DNA of 64,000 nucleotides from NCBI RefSeq assembly GCF_022352055.1, contig NZ_JAKRWM010000004.1, forward strand, positions 248,001 through 312,000, written 5' to 3'. The position numbers were made by a program, and so were the translations under genes. Shown piece by piece: positions 17,323-24,838 of this stretch. The notes beneath the pieces were generated by a model. The model was not told the origin of the DNA, made no database searches, and saw only the letters and a program-made list of their open reading frames with translations. The number at the start of each line of letters is the position of its first letter. Within the stretch, counting starts at the first letter, position 1. This DNA is from Cohnella mopanensis. Lineage in GTDB: Bacteria; Bacillota; Bacilli; Paenibacillales; Paenibacillaceae.

Positions 17323-17808
17323 ATGTCTAATGTGAACGACGAAGTGATTCTTACCAAAGAAGGTTTAGCCAAGCTGCAAGCGGAGCTTGATGATCTTAAA
17401 TATGTAAAGCGCAAGGAGCTCGCCGCCCGTATCAAGCTGGCGATCAGCTATGGCGATCTCAAGGAAAACAGCGAATACCACTCGGCTAAGAACGACCAAT
17501 CATTCATGGAAACGAGAATTATCATACTCGAGAAAATGCTGAATAAAGCCAAAGTCGTCGATTCCGACGGGTTGGATCATTCTACGGTCAAAGTCGGAGC
17601 GGTCGTCGTCTTGAACGACCTCGAATACGCCGAGGAATTGGAATATCAGATTGTCGGCCCCGCCGAGGCGGACGTCATGGAGAACAAAATTTCCTACGAG
17701 AGCCCGCTCGGTAAAGAATTGGTCGGCAAGCAAGTAGGCGATATCATCAGTGTCGTCGCTCCCGTGGGAGTCGTTAAATACGAAGTACTCAAGATTAAGG
17801 GCTTATAA
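17323..17808 (+). CDS. greA: Transcription elongation factor GreA
   Basis: A 161-aa Gre factor that rescues backtracked RNA polymerase by stimulating transcript cleavage. The N-terminal coiled coil (about 10-75) carries the tip acidic motif in ISYGDLKENSEYHSAKNDQ, and the C-terminal FKBP-like domain ends in GVVKYEVLKIKGL. Length and motifs are standard. ATG 17323 has GGGAG nine bases upstream; a longer frame from 17158 overlaps the MocR gene and lacks support. Confidence 0.95.
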   Translation: MSNVNDEVILTKEGLAKLQAELDDLKYVKRKELAARIKLAISYGDLKENSEYHSAKNDQSFMETRIIILEKMLNKAKVVDSDGLDHSTVKVGAVVVLNDLEYAEELEYQIVGPAEADVMENKISYESPLGKELVGKQVGDIISVVAPVGVVKYEVLKIKGL

Positions 17809-17813
17809 GAGAG

Positions 17814-17860
17814 AAGAGCTGTCCCAACAGGCGATCACAACCTGTCGAGGCAGCTCTTTT
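17814..17860 (+). terminator. Rho-independent terminator of greA
   Basis: AAGAGCTG pairs with CAGCTCTT and an inner ACAGG/CCTGT stem extends it, followed by a T run. Confidence 0.85.
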
Positions 17861-17883
17861 ATTTGATCAACATCTTCGTCCGC

Positions 17884-17955
17884 AGTCCGGCAAAACCTGA
17901 CTAGAGCGAGTCGAAGCCGCACATTCCACCCTGTAGTCCGGCAAAACCTGACTAG
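17884..17955. repeat. Pair of 21-bp direct repeats
   Basis: AGTCCGGCAAAACCTGACTAG occurs at 17884-17904 and again at 17935-17955, start to start 51 bp. Both copies lie between the greA terminator and the end of the convergent pirin gene. Neither has an obvious coding or terminator role. The 51-bp period equals that of the large array at 32.1-32.8 kb, though the sequences differ. Confidence 0.8.
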
Positions 17956-17960
17956 CCAAG

Positions 17961-18842
17961 TCAGAAGTCCGAGCTGCCCATTTTCCCCGATTGGAAGTCC
18001 TTGAAGGCTTCGACTAATTCCTCGCGGCTGTTCATCACGAAAGGTCCATGTTGGAAAACGGGTTCATTCAACGGTTGTCCGCTCAGCACGATAACGAGAG
18101 TGTCGTCGGATAGGCCTTCGATGAGAATCTCCCCGTCGGTATTCTCGAACAAAGTGAATTCCCCTTCGCCGGCGACTTTAGAGTCGTTGATTTTCGCCGA
18201 TCCCTTGAGCACCAGCGCGGCTGTGTTGTGCGAGGAGGGCAGCTCGAATTGAGCTTTACCGTTCGCTTTAAGCGCGATATCGAAAAGGCTAATCGGGGTA
18301 AACGTTTGCGCGGGGCCCTTCACTCCGTTGTAATCGCCGGCGATGACTCTCACGCTTCCGCCGCCTTCCGGTAAATCGATCTTACCCATATCGCTCTTCA
18401 GCAGCTCTTGGTATTTCGGCGGATGCATCTTATGTTCGCGAGGCAAGTTCACCCACAGTTGGATCATCTGAAAGAGGCCGCCACGCTTGGAGAATTCCGG
18501 CTCATGATATTCTTTGTGCAGCAATCCGGAGCCGGCCGTCATCCATTGTACGTCTCCCGGACCGATAACCCCATGGTTACCATGGTTGTCGTGGTGTTCG
18601 ATCCATCCCTCGTAAGCAATCGTTACCGTCTCGAAACCTCTATGCGGATGCGCTCCTACCCCTTTTACCGAGGCGGATGGCGGGAAAGTGTAAGGAGCGT
18701 TATAGTCCATTAATATAAAAGGGCTGAAGCGCTCGCCGAAATCGGTTCCCGACGGAAAGTAGTTGGATACGCGGAAACCGTCTCCGACCATGTGGAAAGG
18801 CGCTCCCGTATACGTTCCCTCTATTTTGCGAAATGTAGTCAT
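17961..18842 (-). CDS. Pirin family bicupin protein
   Basis: A 293-aa bicupin. The metal site of the N-terminal cupin is visible in GVGAHPHRGFETVTIAYEG, IEHHDNHGN and TAGSGLLHKEYHE. A pirin C-terminal domain follows (about 185-285). Pirins are iron-containing proteins, some with quercetin 2,3-dioxygenase activity; the role here is unknown. The start at ATG 18842 has AAGGGAG ten bases upstream. Convergent with greA and divergent from hmp. Confidence 0.88.
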   Translation of the reverse strand: MTTFRKIEGTYTGAPFHMVGDGFRVSNYFPSGTDFGERFSPFILMDYNAPYTFPPSASVKGVGAHPHRGFETVTIAYEGWIEHHDNHGNHGVIGPGDVQWMTAGSGLLHKEYHEPEFSKRGGLFQMIQLWVNLPREHKMHPPKYQELLKSDMGKIDLPEGGGSVRVIAGDYNGVKGPAQTFTPISLFDIALKANGKAQFELPSSHNTAALVLKGSAKINDSKVAGEGEFTLFENTDGEILIEGLSDDTLVIVLSGQPLNEPVFQHGPFVMNSREELVEAFKDFQSGKMGSSDF

Positions 18843-18963
18843 TTTCACGAACTCCCTTCTTCTGATCAAATATCTTTATTTTATAAATCTTAAATTAAAG
18901 ATAAATGAAAACAGAAAATAAGTCAACCCCTCATATAACAGAAACCAGAGCTAGAGCGCGTGG

Positions 18964-18995
18964 GCACCGGAGCATGGTCTGCTTCGGTGCTTTTT
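18964..18995 (+). terminator. Orphan rho-independent terminator upstream of hmp
   Basis: GCACCGGAGCA pairs with TGCTTCGGTGC (one G-T pair) around TGGTC, followed by TTTTT on the plus strand. No annotated plus-strand gene precedes it: the pirin gene to the left runs away from it. It therefore ends an unseen short transcript arising between about 18850 and 18960, or shields hmp from read-through. Confidence 0.75.
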
Positions 18996-19044
18996 CACGG
19001 AAAGGATACGGGTTTCCTTGTTGCCATACTTTGTCCCATTTTGG

Positions 19045-19060
19045 TGTGACTGAAATCACA
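19045..19060 (+). promoter_or_regulatory. FNR/CRP-type operator of hmp
   Basis: TGTGA-CTGAAA-TCACA is a perfect TGTGA-N6-TCACA box, the consensus of Bacillus Fnr and of Crp. A TATACT -10 element at 19082-19087 puts the transcription start near 19094, so the box is centred at about -41.5, the standard position for class II activation. Predicts induction of hmp by a Crp/Fnr regulator, perhaps under low oxygen or nitrosative stress. Confidence 0.75.
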
Positions 19061-19124
19061 AGTAGGAGGGCAGTCCACGCCTATACTTAGGTCATTCCGA
19101 AATAGAAAAGGGGCGAGGAACAGA

Positions 19125-20348
19125 ATGCTAAGCGCAAAAAGCATTGAAATTATCAAATCCACTGTGCCGGTTCTGGAGGTGCATGGGACGGCCATTACGA
19201 AGCGGTTCTATGAAATGTTATTCACTAAACATCCCGAATTGTTGAATATATTCAATCATGCCAACCAGAAGCAGGGCAGACAGCAAACCGCGCTAGCGAA
19301 TGCCGTATACGCCGCAGCAGTACACATAGATAAGCTCGAAGCGATCCTTCCGGTAGTCAAGCAGATCGGACACAAGCATAGGAGCTTAGGCATTAAAGCC
19401 GAGCATTATCCGATTGTTGGACAGAACCTGCTAGCTGCCATTAAAGACGTGCTCGGGGATGCGGCTACGGATGAGATTCTGCAAGCATGGGCGGAGGCTT
19501 ATGGGATCATTGCGGATGCCTTCATTAGCGTAGAAGCAGAGATGTATAAACAGTCGGAGGAGCAGGACGGCGGCTGGGCGGACTTTAGAGCCTTCACGGT
19601 GGCAAGGAAGGTTAAGGAAAGCGACGTCATAACTTCCTTCTATCTCGTACCGCAAGACGGCAAAGGCATCGCAGCTTATGAAGCGGGGCAATATATAAGC
19701 GTTAAGGTTGAGATCCCCGGGGAGAAGAATACGCATATTCGTCAGTATAGCCTTTCCGATGTTTCAGGAATGCCTTATTATCGTATTTCCGTTAAGCGGG
19801 AAGACGCCGTCGCGGATCATCCGGCGGGCAAAGTGTCGAACTACTTGCACCAACAGGTAGGCGAGAATGACGTGCTGCGGATTTCGGCTCCAGCTGGAGA
19901 CTTCACTCTGAATGAGCATGATCAACGCCCGGTTGTCCTAATAAGTGGAGGAGTTGGCTTGACTCCTATGTTCAGCATGCTCAAGACTTTGGCGAACACG
20001 CAGCCAAAGCGTCAGGTGACGTTTATCCACGCCGCGCAGAACGGGAATTTGCATGCGATGAAAGATCAGGTAGAGGAGCTTGTCAGCAAGCATTCGCAAG
20101 TACAAGCTTATTGGTGTTATGAGAAGCCGACGGAACGAGATCAAGCGGTGCATGCTTACCATAAGGAAGGCTATGTGGATTTGCCTTGGTTGCAAGCCGC
20201 AATTCCGACCCGAGACGCCAGCTTCTATTTCTGCGGCCCTGTGCCTTTCATGAAGGCGATCTATCGTTCCTTACAGGAGTGGGGAGTGCCTGTGGCAGAT
20301 GTGCACTATGAGTTTTTCGGTCCTGCGGGCAACTTGGAGCTCGCTTGA
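19125..20348 (+). CDS. hmp: Flavohemoglobin, nitric oxide dioxygenase
   Basis: A 407-aa enzyme that converts NO plus O2 to nitrate using NAD(P)H. A globin domain covers about 1-138, with the proximal His region GIKAEHYPIVGQNLLAAIKDVLG. A ferredoxin-reductase-type FAD domain (about 155-260) contains HIRQYSLSD and GKVSNYLH, and the NAD domain (about 268-400) contains LISGGVGLTPMFSML and YFCGPVPFMKAI. It ends with FFGPAG. Located downstream of a perfect FNR-type box. Its 3' end overlaps the convergent Crp/Fnr gene by 43 bp. Confidence 0.95.
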   Translation: MLSAKSIEIIKSTVPVLEVHGTAITKRFYEMLFTKHPELLNIFNHANQKQGRQQTALANAVYAAAVHIDKLEAILPVVKQIGHKHRSLGIKAEHYPIVGQNLLAAIKDVLGDAATDEILQAWAEAYGIIADAFISVEAEMYKQSEEQDGGWADFRAFTVARKVKESDVITSFYLVPQDGKGIAAYEAGQYISVKVEIPGEKNTHIRQYSLSDVSGMPYYRISVKREDAVADHPAGKVSNYLHQQVGENDVLRISAPAGDFTLNEHDQRPVVLISGGVGLTPMFSMLKTLANTQPKRQVTFIHAAQNGNLHAMKDQVEELVSKHSQVQAYWCYEKPTERDQAVHAYHKEGYVDLPWLQAAIPTRDASFYFCGPVPFMKAIYRSLQEWGVPVADVHYEFFGPAGNLELA

Positions 20349-20836
20349 GAACGAAGCAACCGGTTTACGGTTTCCCTGCGGAGGCCGATGAATTGGGCGA
20401 TCTCGTCTTGAGTGAGCAATTCCGTTAAGATCACGTCCGTGAAGAAGGTCTGAAACCAAGCTTGGAGCTTGCGAAGTTTATCCGCGGGGGCGACTTCCGT
20501 CAATTGGTCGATTCGTCTCTGCATCATTCGCAGCTTATCTTGAAGGAGCAATGCGATGTCCCGGCATTTGTCCGGGTTGCTTTCGAGATCCCGATACCAT
20601 TCCTTGGCAGACAGGACGTCGACTTCGCAGGTGACTAGCGCGATCGCCGTTCCGTAATTCGGATTGGGGCTAATTAACGAATGGTGGGGAACGATTTCAT
20701 TCGGGACGATGATATTCACCATGACCGGGGTACCGTCTTCGTGTAGGCGAACGATTTTCAGAAGACCGCTCTTGAGGTGATAGAGGGAGCCGGATTCGCC
20801 TTGGCGAAAGAGCACCTCGCCTTTATGCAGTATCAT
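20306..20836 (-). CDS. Crp/Fnr-family transcriptional regulator
   Basis: A 176-aa regulator, shorter than typical (about 220-240 aa). The N-terminal cyclic-nucleotide-binding-like barrel starts at HKGEVLFRQGESGSLYHLKSGLLKI without a leading cysteine cluster. After the dimerisation helix (ALLLQDKLRMMQRRIDQL) comes a Crp-type winged helix (LLTQDEIAQFIGLRRETVNRLLRSQ) that stops soon after the recognition helix. No FNR-type iron-sulfur cysteines are seen, so the signal is unclear. Start ATG 20836 has a textbook AAGGAGG. Its position beside hmp makes it a candidate for the box at 19045. Confidence 0.85.
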   Translation of the reverse strand: MILHKGEVLFRQGESGSLYHLKSGLLKIVRLHEDGTPVMVNIIVPNEIVPHHSLISPNPNYGTAIALVTCEVDVLSAKEWYRDLESNPDKCRDIALLLQDKLRMMQRRIDQLTEVAPADKLRKLQAWFQTFFTDVILTELLTQDEIAQFIGLRRETVNRLLRSQASSKLPAGPKNS

Positions 20837-20964
20837 TTTTAGACCTCCTTGCGGGAGCGAATGCCGAACTCTTGGGTATTCGCTCTTTCTTTTACTATTG
20901 TAGCATCATCCCTGATCACGAGGAGTTGTGTTAGAATAGCAAGAAAAAATAAAGGGTGGTCATC

Positions 20965-21657
20965 TTGAAACCAAGGATCGGTTGCTTACATGCCCATTAT
21001 TCTAATATCAGTTACATAGAAAAGACATTTTCCACGGTCGAGGCCGAGCTTCTGCATTTTGTTGACCCCGCTCTAGTCTATCGAGTCTCGTCAGATGAGT
21101 CGTTCAGCTTATCCGATGCCGAAAGGAAAGTGAAGGAGCAACTGGTATGGATGGCTCAAGCTAACGTGGATGCTATTCTTATTACATGTACGAATTACGT
21201 TGCCCTTCTTCAAGAAGATCAACTCGCCATCACTGTTCCCATTATTAAGATTGACGAGCCATTCTTCAACTTCGTATGCCATCAGGATGAAGAGCAACTG
21301 CTGCTCTTCACGAATCCGGCAACGGTCGAAGGTACGATGAAGCGATTGAACGAATATGCCACCGCGATGGGTAAACAGCCGACAATCGAGGTTCGGGTCA
21401 TTCCCGACACCTTCGAGCTGATCATGCAGGGACAGAATGAACAATACAAGCACGTGCTGTCGGAATATCTGCGCGAAGTTCTAGCAGAGGGGAATGGGAA
21501 GGCGATTTCCGTTGCCCAATTGTCCATGGTGGAAGCGGCGAAGTTGGTTCAAGAAGAGACGGGCGTTAGAATAGGCAATCCGATGGAGACTTTAGCGACT
21601 TACGTGAAATGCACACCGTTTAAGCGACAGAATAACGATACTATAATCACCCATTGA
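20965..21657 (+). CDS. Asp/Glu/hydantoin racemase superfamily protein
   Basis: A 230-aa protein with the racemase-like two-lobed pattern. The first-lobe cysteine is present in DAILITCTNYVALL. The second-lobe position reads ISVAQLSMVEAAKLV, where two-cysteine racemases have their other catalytic Cys; an AQxSM pattern also occurs in some one-cysteine relatives such as arylmalonate decarboxylases. So a decarboxylase or isomerase is as likely as a racemase. The start is taken as TTG 20965 because AAAGGGTGG at 20951-20959 is well spaced for it; the GTG at 20956 lies inside that site. Substrate unknown. Confidence 0.65.
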   Translation: MKPRIGCLHAHYSNISYIEKTFSTVEAELLHFVDPALVYRVSSDESFSLSDAERKVKEQLVWMAQANVDAILITCTNYVALLQEDQLAITVPIIKIDEPFFNFVCHQDEEQLLLFTNPATVEGTMKRLNEYATAMGKQPTIEVRVIPDTFELIMQGQNEQYKHVLSEYLREVLAEGNGKAISVAQLSMVEAAKLVQEETGVRIGNPMETLATYVKCTPFKRQNNDTIITH

Positions 21658-21705
21658 CGTGATCCGATAAGGGGAATAAAATAGCTCATTGGGTGAGAAT
21701 GAGAA

Positions 21706-22191
21706 ATGTTGAACTTAAAAATGATCGCAATCTGTCTCTATATCGTAGTCATCTATTGGATTTCCACGCACATTCCTTCCTTGCATTCGCTATTTTTTCC
21801 GACGATAGGGGCGTTCAGCCTGCTGTTTATCTCCAAGCCGTTTAGTAAGGTGGAGCTCGGCAAGATCGCTTTCGGAGCTATCGTAAGCTCGGTGATCGGA
21901 ACGATTATAGTGTACTTGCACCCGGGAGTGATCTCCTTGTTCATTAATACGATTATCGTCATAACGCTTATTACGAAGCTCAAATGGAACGCGCCTCCGA
22001 TTCTGGCCGTTTCCTTCGTTCCCTTCTTCGTCCAGCCTACTTTCATATGGGCGATTCCGCTATCGGTTTGCGGCGCGCTTCTGGGACTGCTGCTTACGCT
22101 GTACGCCGTTCACCTGATCGAGAGCAAATGGGGTGCGTTACCGTTCTTTGCTAAGAGCGCTGACCGAATGGAATCCGAAAAAGCGGCATAA
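21706..22191 (+). CDS. Small multi-spanning membrane protein (HPP-like)
   Basis: A 161-aa protein with about five hydrophobic helices. The segment LFFPTIGAFSLLFISKPFSKVELGKIAFGAIVSSVIGTIIV resembles the HPP/aromatic-exporter-type membrane repeat, but the resemblance is weak and I do not assign a function. It lies 48 bp after the racemase-like gene on the same strand and is followed by a terminator, so the two probably share a transcript. Confidence 0.6.
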   Translation: MLNLKMIAICLYIVVIYWISTHIPSLHSLFFPTIGAFSLLFISKPFSKVELGKIAFGAIVSSVIGTIIVYLHPGVISLFINTIIVITLITKLKWNAPPILAVSFVPFFVQPTFIWAIPLSVCGALLGLLLTLYAVHLIESKWGALPFFAKSADRMESEKAA

Positions 22192-22205
22192 ACGCGTCAA
22201 CATAG

Positions 22206-22228
22206 ACACCCTCTAGGGTGTTTTTTTA
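22206..22228 (+). terminator. Rho-independent terminator
   Basis: ACACCCT pairs with AGGGTGT around CT, followed by a run of T residues; it ends the membrane-protein transcript. Confidence 0.85.
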
Positions 22229-22374
22229 TAAGCTGACGGTAGGTTCTCTCGAGGTTCCAGCGTAAAAAACTCATATCATTAAATAGGTCGGGATTGCAAC
22301 GGGAACGGGCAAACATGCTATAATAAATGTCAGGTTACGGGTACGTCCACATTAATCGAAGCGAGGGTTTGTTC

Positions 22375-23073
22375 ATGATTTGGGACAATAAAATTGCGAC
22401 CACTTTGCAGTGGTCGAGAGAAATTTCAAATAAAGAGCAAAAGGAAAAGGTAGCGGACAAGATTGCCGAGCGCGTGAAGAACGGAGACGTTATCGGTGTC
22501 GGTTCCGGATCGACGTCCTTCTTGGCGTTGCTGGCGATCAGCAAGAAGGTGAAGGAGCAGAACCTGAGCGTTCTCGCTATTCCAACGTCGCATGAAGTGT
22601 CGCTAACCTGTTCCATCCTTGGTTTGAACACGTCGACTTTGCTGAACGTAAGACCGGATTGGTCGTTCGACGGTGCGGACGAAGTAGACCCGCAGAAAAG
22701 CCTGATCAAAGGTAGAGGCGGCGCAATGTTCGCGGAGAAGCTCGTCATGAAGAGCTCCCCCGAGAACTATATTCTCGTGGATTCGTCTAAGTTCGTTACG
22801 TATTTAGGAGAAAAGTTCGCGACTCCGATCGAAGTCGATCCAAGAGCGGTAAACCTGGTCGAAGAGGAATTGCTCAAGCTGGGCGCGAACGACATCAATC
22901 TCAGATTGGCCGTATCCAAGGATGGTCCCGTCATTACGGAAGCGGGAAATCTGATCCTCGACGTTCGCTTTAATCAAATTACGTCGGACTACGAGAAAGA
23001 AATCAAGTCCATACCGGGAGTCATTGAGTCCGGTTTGTTCATTAACTATAATGTTGAAATTTTAACGACATAA
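22375..23073 (+). CDS. rpiA: Ribose-5-phosphate isomerase A
   Basis: A 232-aa enzyme of the pentose phosphate pathway interconverting ribose 5-phosphate and ribulose 5-phosphate. Signature motifs: phosphate loop GVGSGST, SFDGADEVDPQKSLIKGRGGA with the catalytic Asp/Glu, and DSSKFV. ATG 22375 follows GCGAGGG; a possible promoter is TTGCAA 22294-22299 with TATAAT 22319-22324, though the 19-bp spacer is long. Stand-alone gene with its own terminator. Confidence 0.94.
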   Translation: MIWDNKIATTLQWSREISNKEQKEKVADKIAERVKNGDVIGVGSGSTSFLALLAISKKVKEQNLSVLAIPTSHEVSLTCSILGLNTSTLLNVRPDWSFDGADEVDPQKSLIKGRGGAMFAEKLVMKSSPENYILVDSSKFVTYLGEKFATPIEVDPRAVNLVEEELLKLGANDINLRLAVSKDGPVITEAGNLILDVRFNQITSDYEKEIKSIPGVIESGLFINYNVEILTT

Positions 23074-23095
23074 TAACGATAGCCTGTATGGCATT

Positions 23096-23132
23096 AAGGT
23101 GAGCCCCCGGTAGCGGGGCTCACCTTGTTTTT
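23096..23132 (+). terminator. Rho-independent terminator of rpiA
   Basis: AAGGTGAGCCCC pairs with GGGGCTCACCTT, followed by GTTTTTG. Very stable; it sits between convergent genes. Confidence 0.88.
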
Positions 23133-23137
23133 GTCGT

Positions 23138-24691
23138 CTAGTTTTGAATTCGTCTGGCATTCAGCGAGTGGGTTCCGTCCCATAAGTAGATGGACGCGCC
23201 CGTCTCATGAATCGCTTCGGCGACGCTCCAATCGTTACCCTGTTCGCCTTGTACCAGCTTGAGCGGCCAATCGACATCACCGGTTTTTACCCATTTACCT
23301 CTGATGACTTTGCCGTCTACTAGGCTGTTCCATTCATAGGTACCGTTGCTCTTGATCAGCAGTCCACCGTTAAGCGAGCCTACGCCCGTTAGGGTTGTAT
23401 AATCCTCCTCCGTTTCCGACGTTGCGGAGGAGCTTGGACTGTATACCCGGTAAGTGTGAAAGAACATGGACATATCTTCGGGGTTAAGGGTGAATCGGAT
23501 CGTACCGCTCGATTTGTTGCCTGAAACGCTCCACGTTCCGCTCATGTGATTGGCGTCGGTTACGGTTACCGTGATGAGACCGTCGATCTTCGAGGTCTTA
23601 TCGTCGAGGCTGCTGTATCGGCTAACCTGGCGGATCACCAACTGATTACCTTCGACCTTGCCCTTGAGGGTGTCGATCTCGGGTATGTCCATCCACTCCA
23701 GCGTTCCTCCAAACTCTCTAGTTTGTTCGTTATAGTCTTGGAAGGAGATGTGGAATTGCTTTCCGTATACTTGCCCATTCTGCAGAGAGCGACCGGAGTT
23801 CGTCTTTCCGGATTTTAATAGGGCTAGCATCTTGTCGATTCCGGCATTGGGCAGCTTGTCATCTGTGGCGGCGGACGAATCGGAGACACCGGAAGAGCTG
23901 ATGGTAAGGGTTTGTGTTTGGTTGGCATAGGCGACTTTAAGCTGGAGATTGTGGCTGACGAATCGGAGGGGCACCATCGTGGAGCCATTGATTTGCTTGG
24001 CCGGAACGGATAGGGCAACCTGGCTTCCGTTAACTTTGGCGATACTGTCATTTAACCATAGCTCGATCTGGTTTCCGTTCATTAGAAGGGTCACCTTCTG
24101 TTCTTTGCCATTCCATTTCACGTCCGCGCCCAATGCTTCGGTCACGAATCTGAGGGGGACGAGGGTAGTATGATCGATAACGGTAGGAGCGACGGAGAGC
24201 GTAAGGGTTTGGCCGTTGACCTTAGCGGTACGGCTGCCGATTCGCAAGAGGATGGTGACATCGTTGCCGGAAGCCGGTTGCAATTGGGCGGGGTTAATGA
24301 TGGCTTTCATCGGAGGAGTGTAATATAGAAGTTGCTCGTTATCGTCGAATCCTTCTACGACGTAATAGTACGTTTTACCCGCGAGGGCGGTTTGGTCTAA
24401 GTAGTTCGGTTCTTCAAGGAAAGAATCATGCAGCAAGAGATAGTCGTCGTTGTTTTCCGAGCGGTATACCTTCCATGCTTTCGCATCCAGTTCGGGGTTC
24501 CATTTTATCGCAACGTCGCCCTCATCGAACTCGAAGGTTGGGAACGTTTCAGGTTTCTTCGGCTCTGGTTGCGCGGCGACTAGCGAGGCATGATCGGGGT
24601 AAGATGCGGCTGACGTGCCGACGGATAGGGTTGCGATCATGAATAACACGCACAGCTTTACGGACAGGGCGTATCTTAATCCATTGTTCAT
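23138..24691 (-). CDS. Secreted protein with copper-amine-oxidase N-terminal-like domain
   Basis: A 517-aa exported protein. A signal peptide (about 1-29, ending GTSAAS) precedes a fibronectin-like segment (about 50-130, with VAIKWNPELDAKAWKVYRS). Two copies of the Cu_amine_oxidN1 stalk motif follow (about 145-275), recognised by TTLVPLRFVTEALGADVKW and STMVPLRFVSHNLQLKVAY. A C-terminal region of roughly 240 residues is unassigned. These stalk domains are abundant in Paenibacillaceae surface proteins and do not imply oxidase activity. GGGAGAGG precedes ATG 24691. Converges with rpiA and is divergent from the MFS gene. Confidence 0.82.
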   Translation of the reverse strand: MNNGLRYALSVKLCVLFMIATLSVGTSAASYPDHASLVAAQPEPKKPETFPTFEFDEGDVAIKWNPELDAKAWKVYRSENNDDYLLLHDSFLEEPNYLDQTALAGKTYYYVVEGFDDNEQLLYYTPPMKAIINPAQLQPASGNDVTILLRIGSRTAKVNGQTLTLSVAPTVIDHTTLVPLRFVTEALGADVKWNGKEQKVTLLMNGNQIELWLNDSIAKVNGSQVALSVPAKQINGSTMVPLRFVSHNLQLKVAYANQTQTLTISSSGVSDSSAATDDKLPNAGIDKMLALLKSGKTNSGRSLQNGQVYGKQFHISFQDYNEQTREFGGTLEWMDIPEIDTLKGKVEGNQLVIRQVSRYSSLDDKTSKIDGLITVTVTDANHMSGTWSVSGNKSSGTIRFTLNPEDMSMFFHTYRVYSPSSSATSETEEDYTTLTGVGSLNGGLLIKSNGTYEWNSLVDGKVIRGKWVKTGDVDWPLKLVQGEQGNDWSVAEAIHETGASIYLWDGTHSLNARRIQN

Positions 24692-24838
24692 CCCATTCCT
24701 CTCCCTTAATCGTAATTACCTAGTACACTAGCAGATTGGGAGTGCAATTAAAGGTTAACTCTGTCGAAAGGGAAATGGATTTTTACAAGTAAAATAGGGC
24801 AAAATCCCTGAATGAATCGAATTGAGGTTGAATCATCT

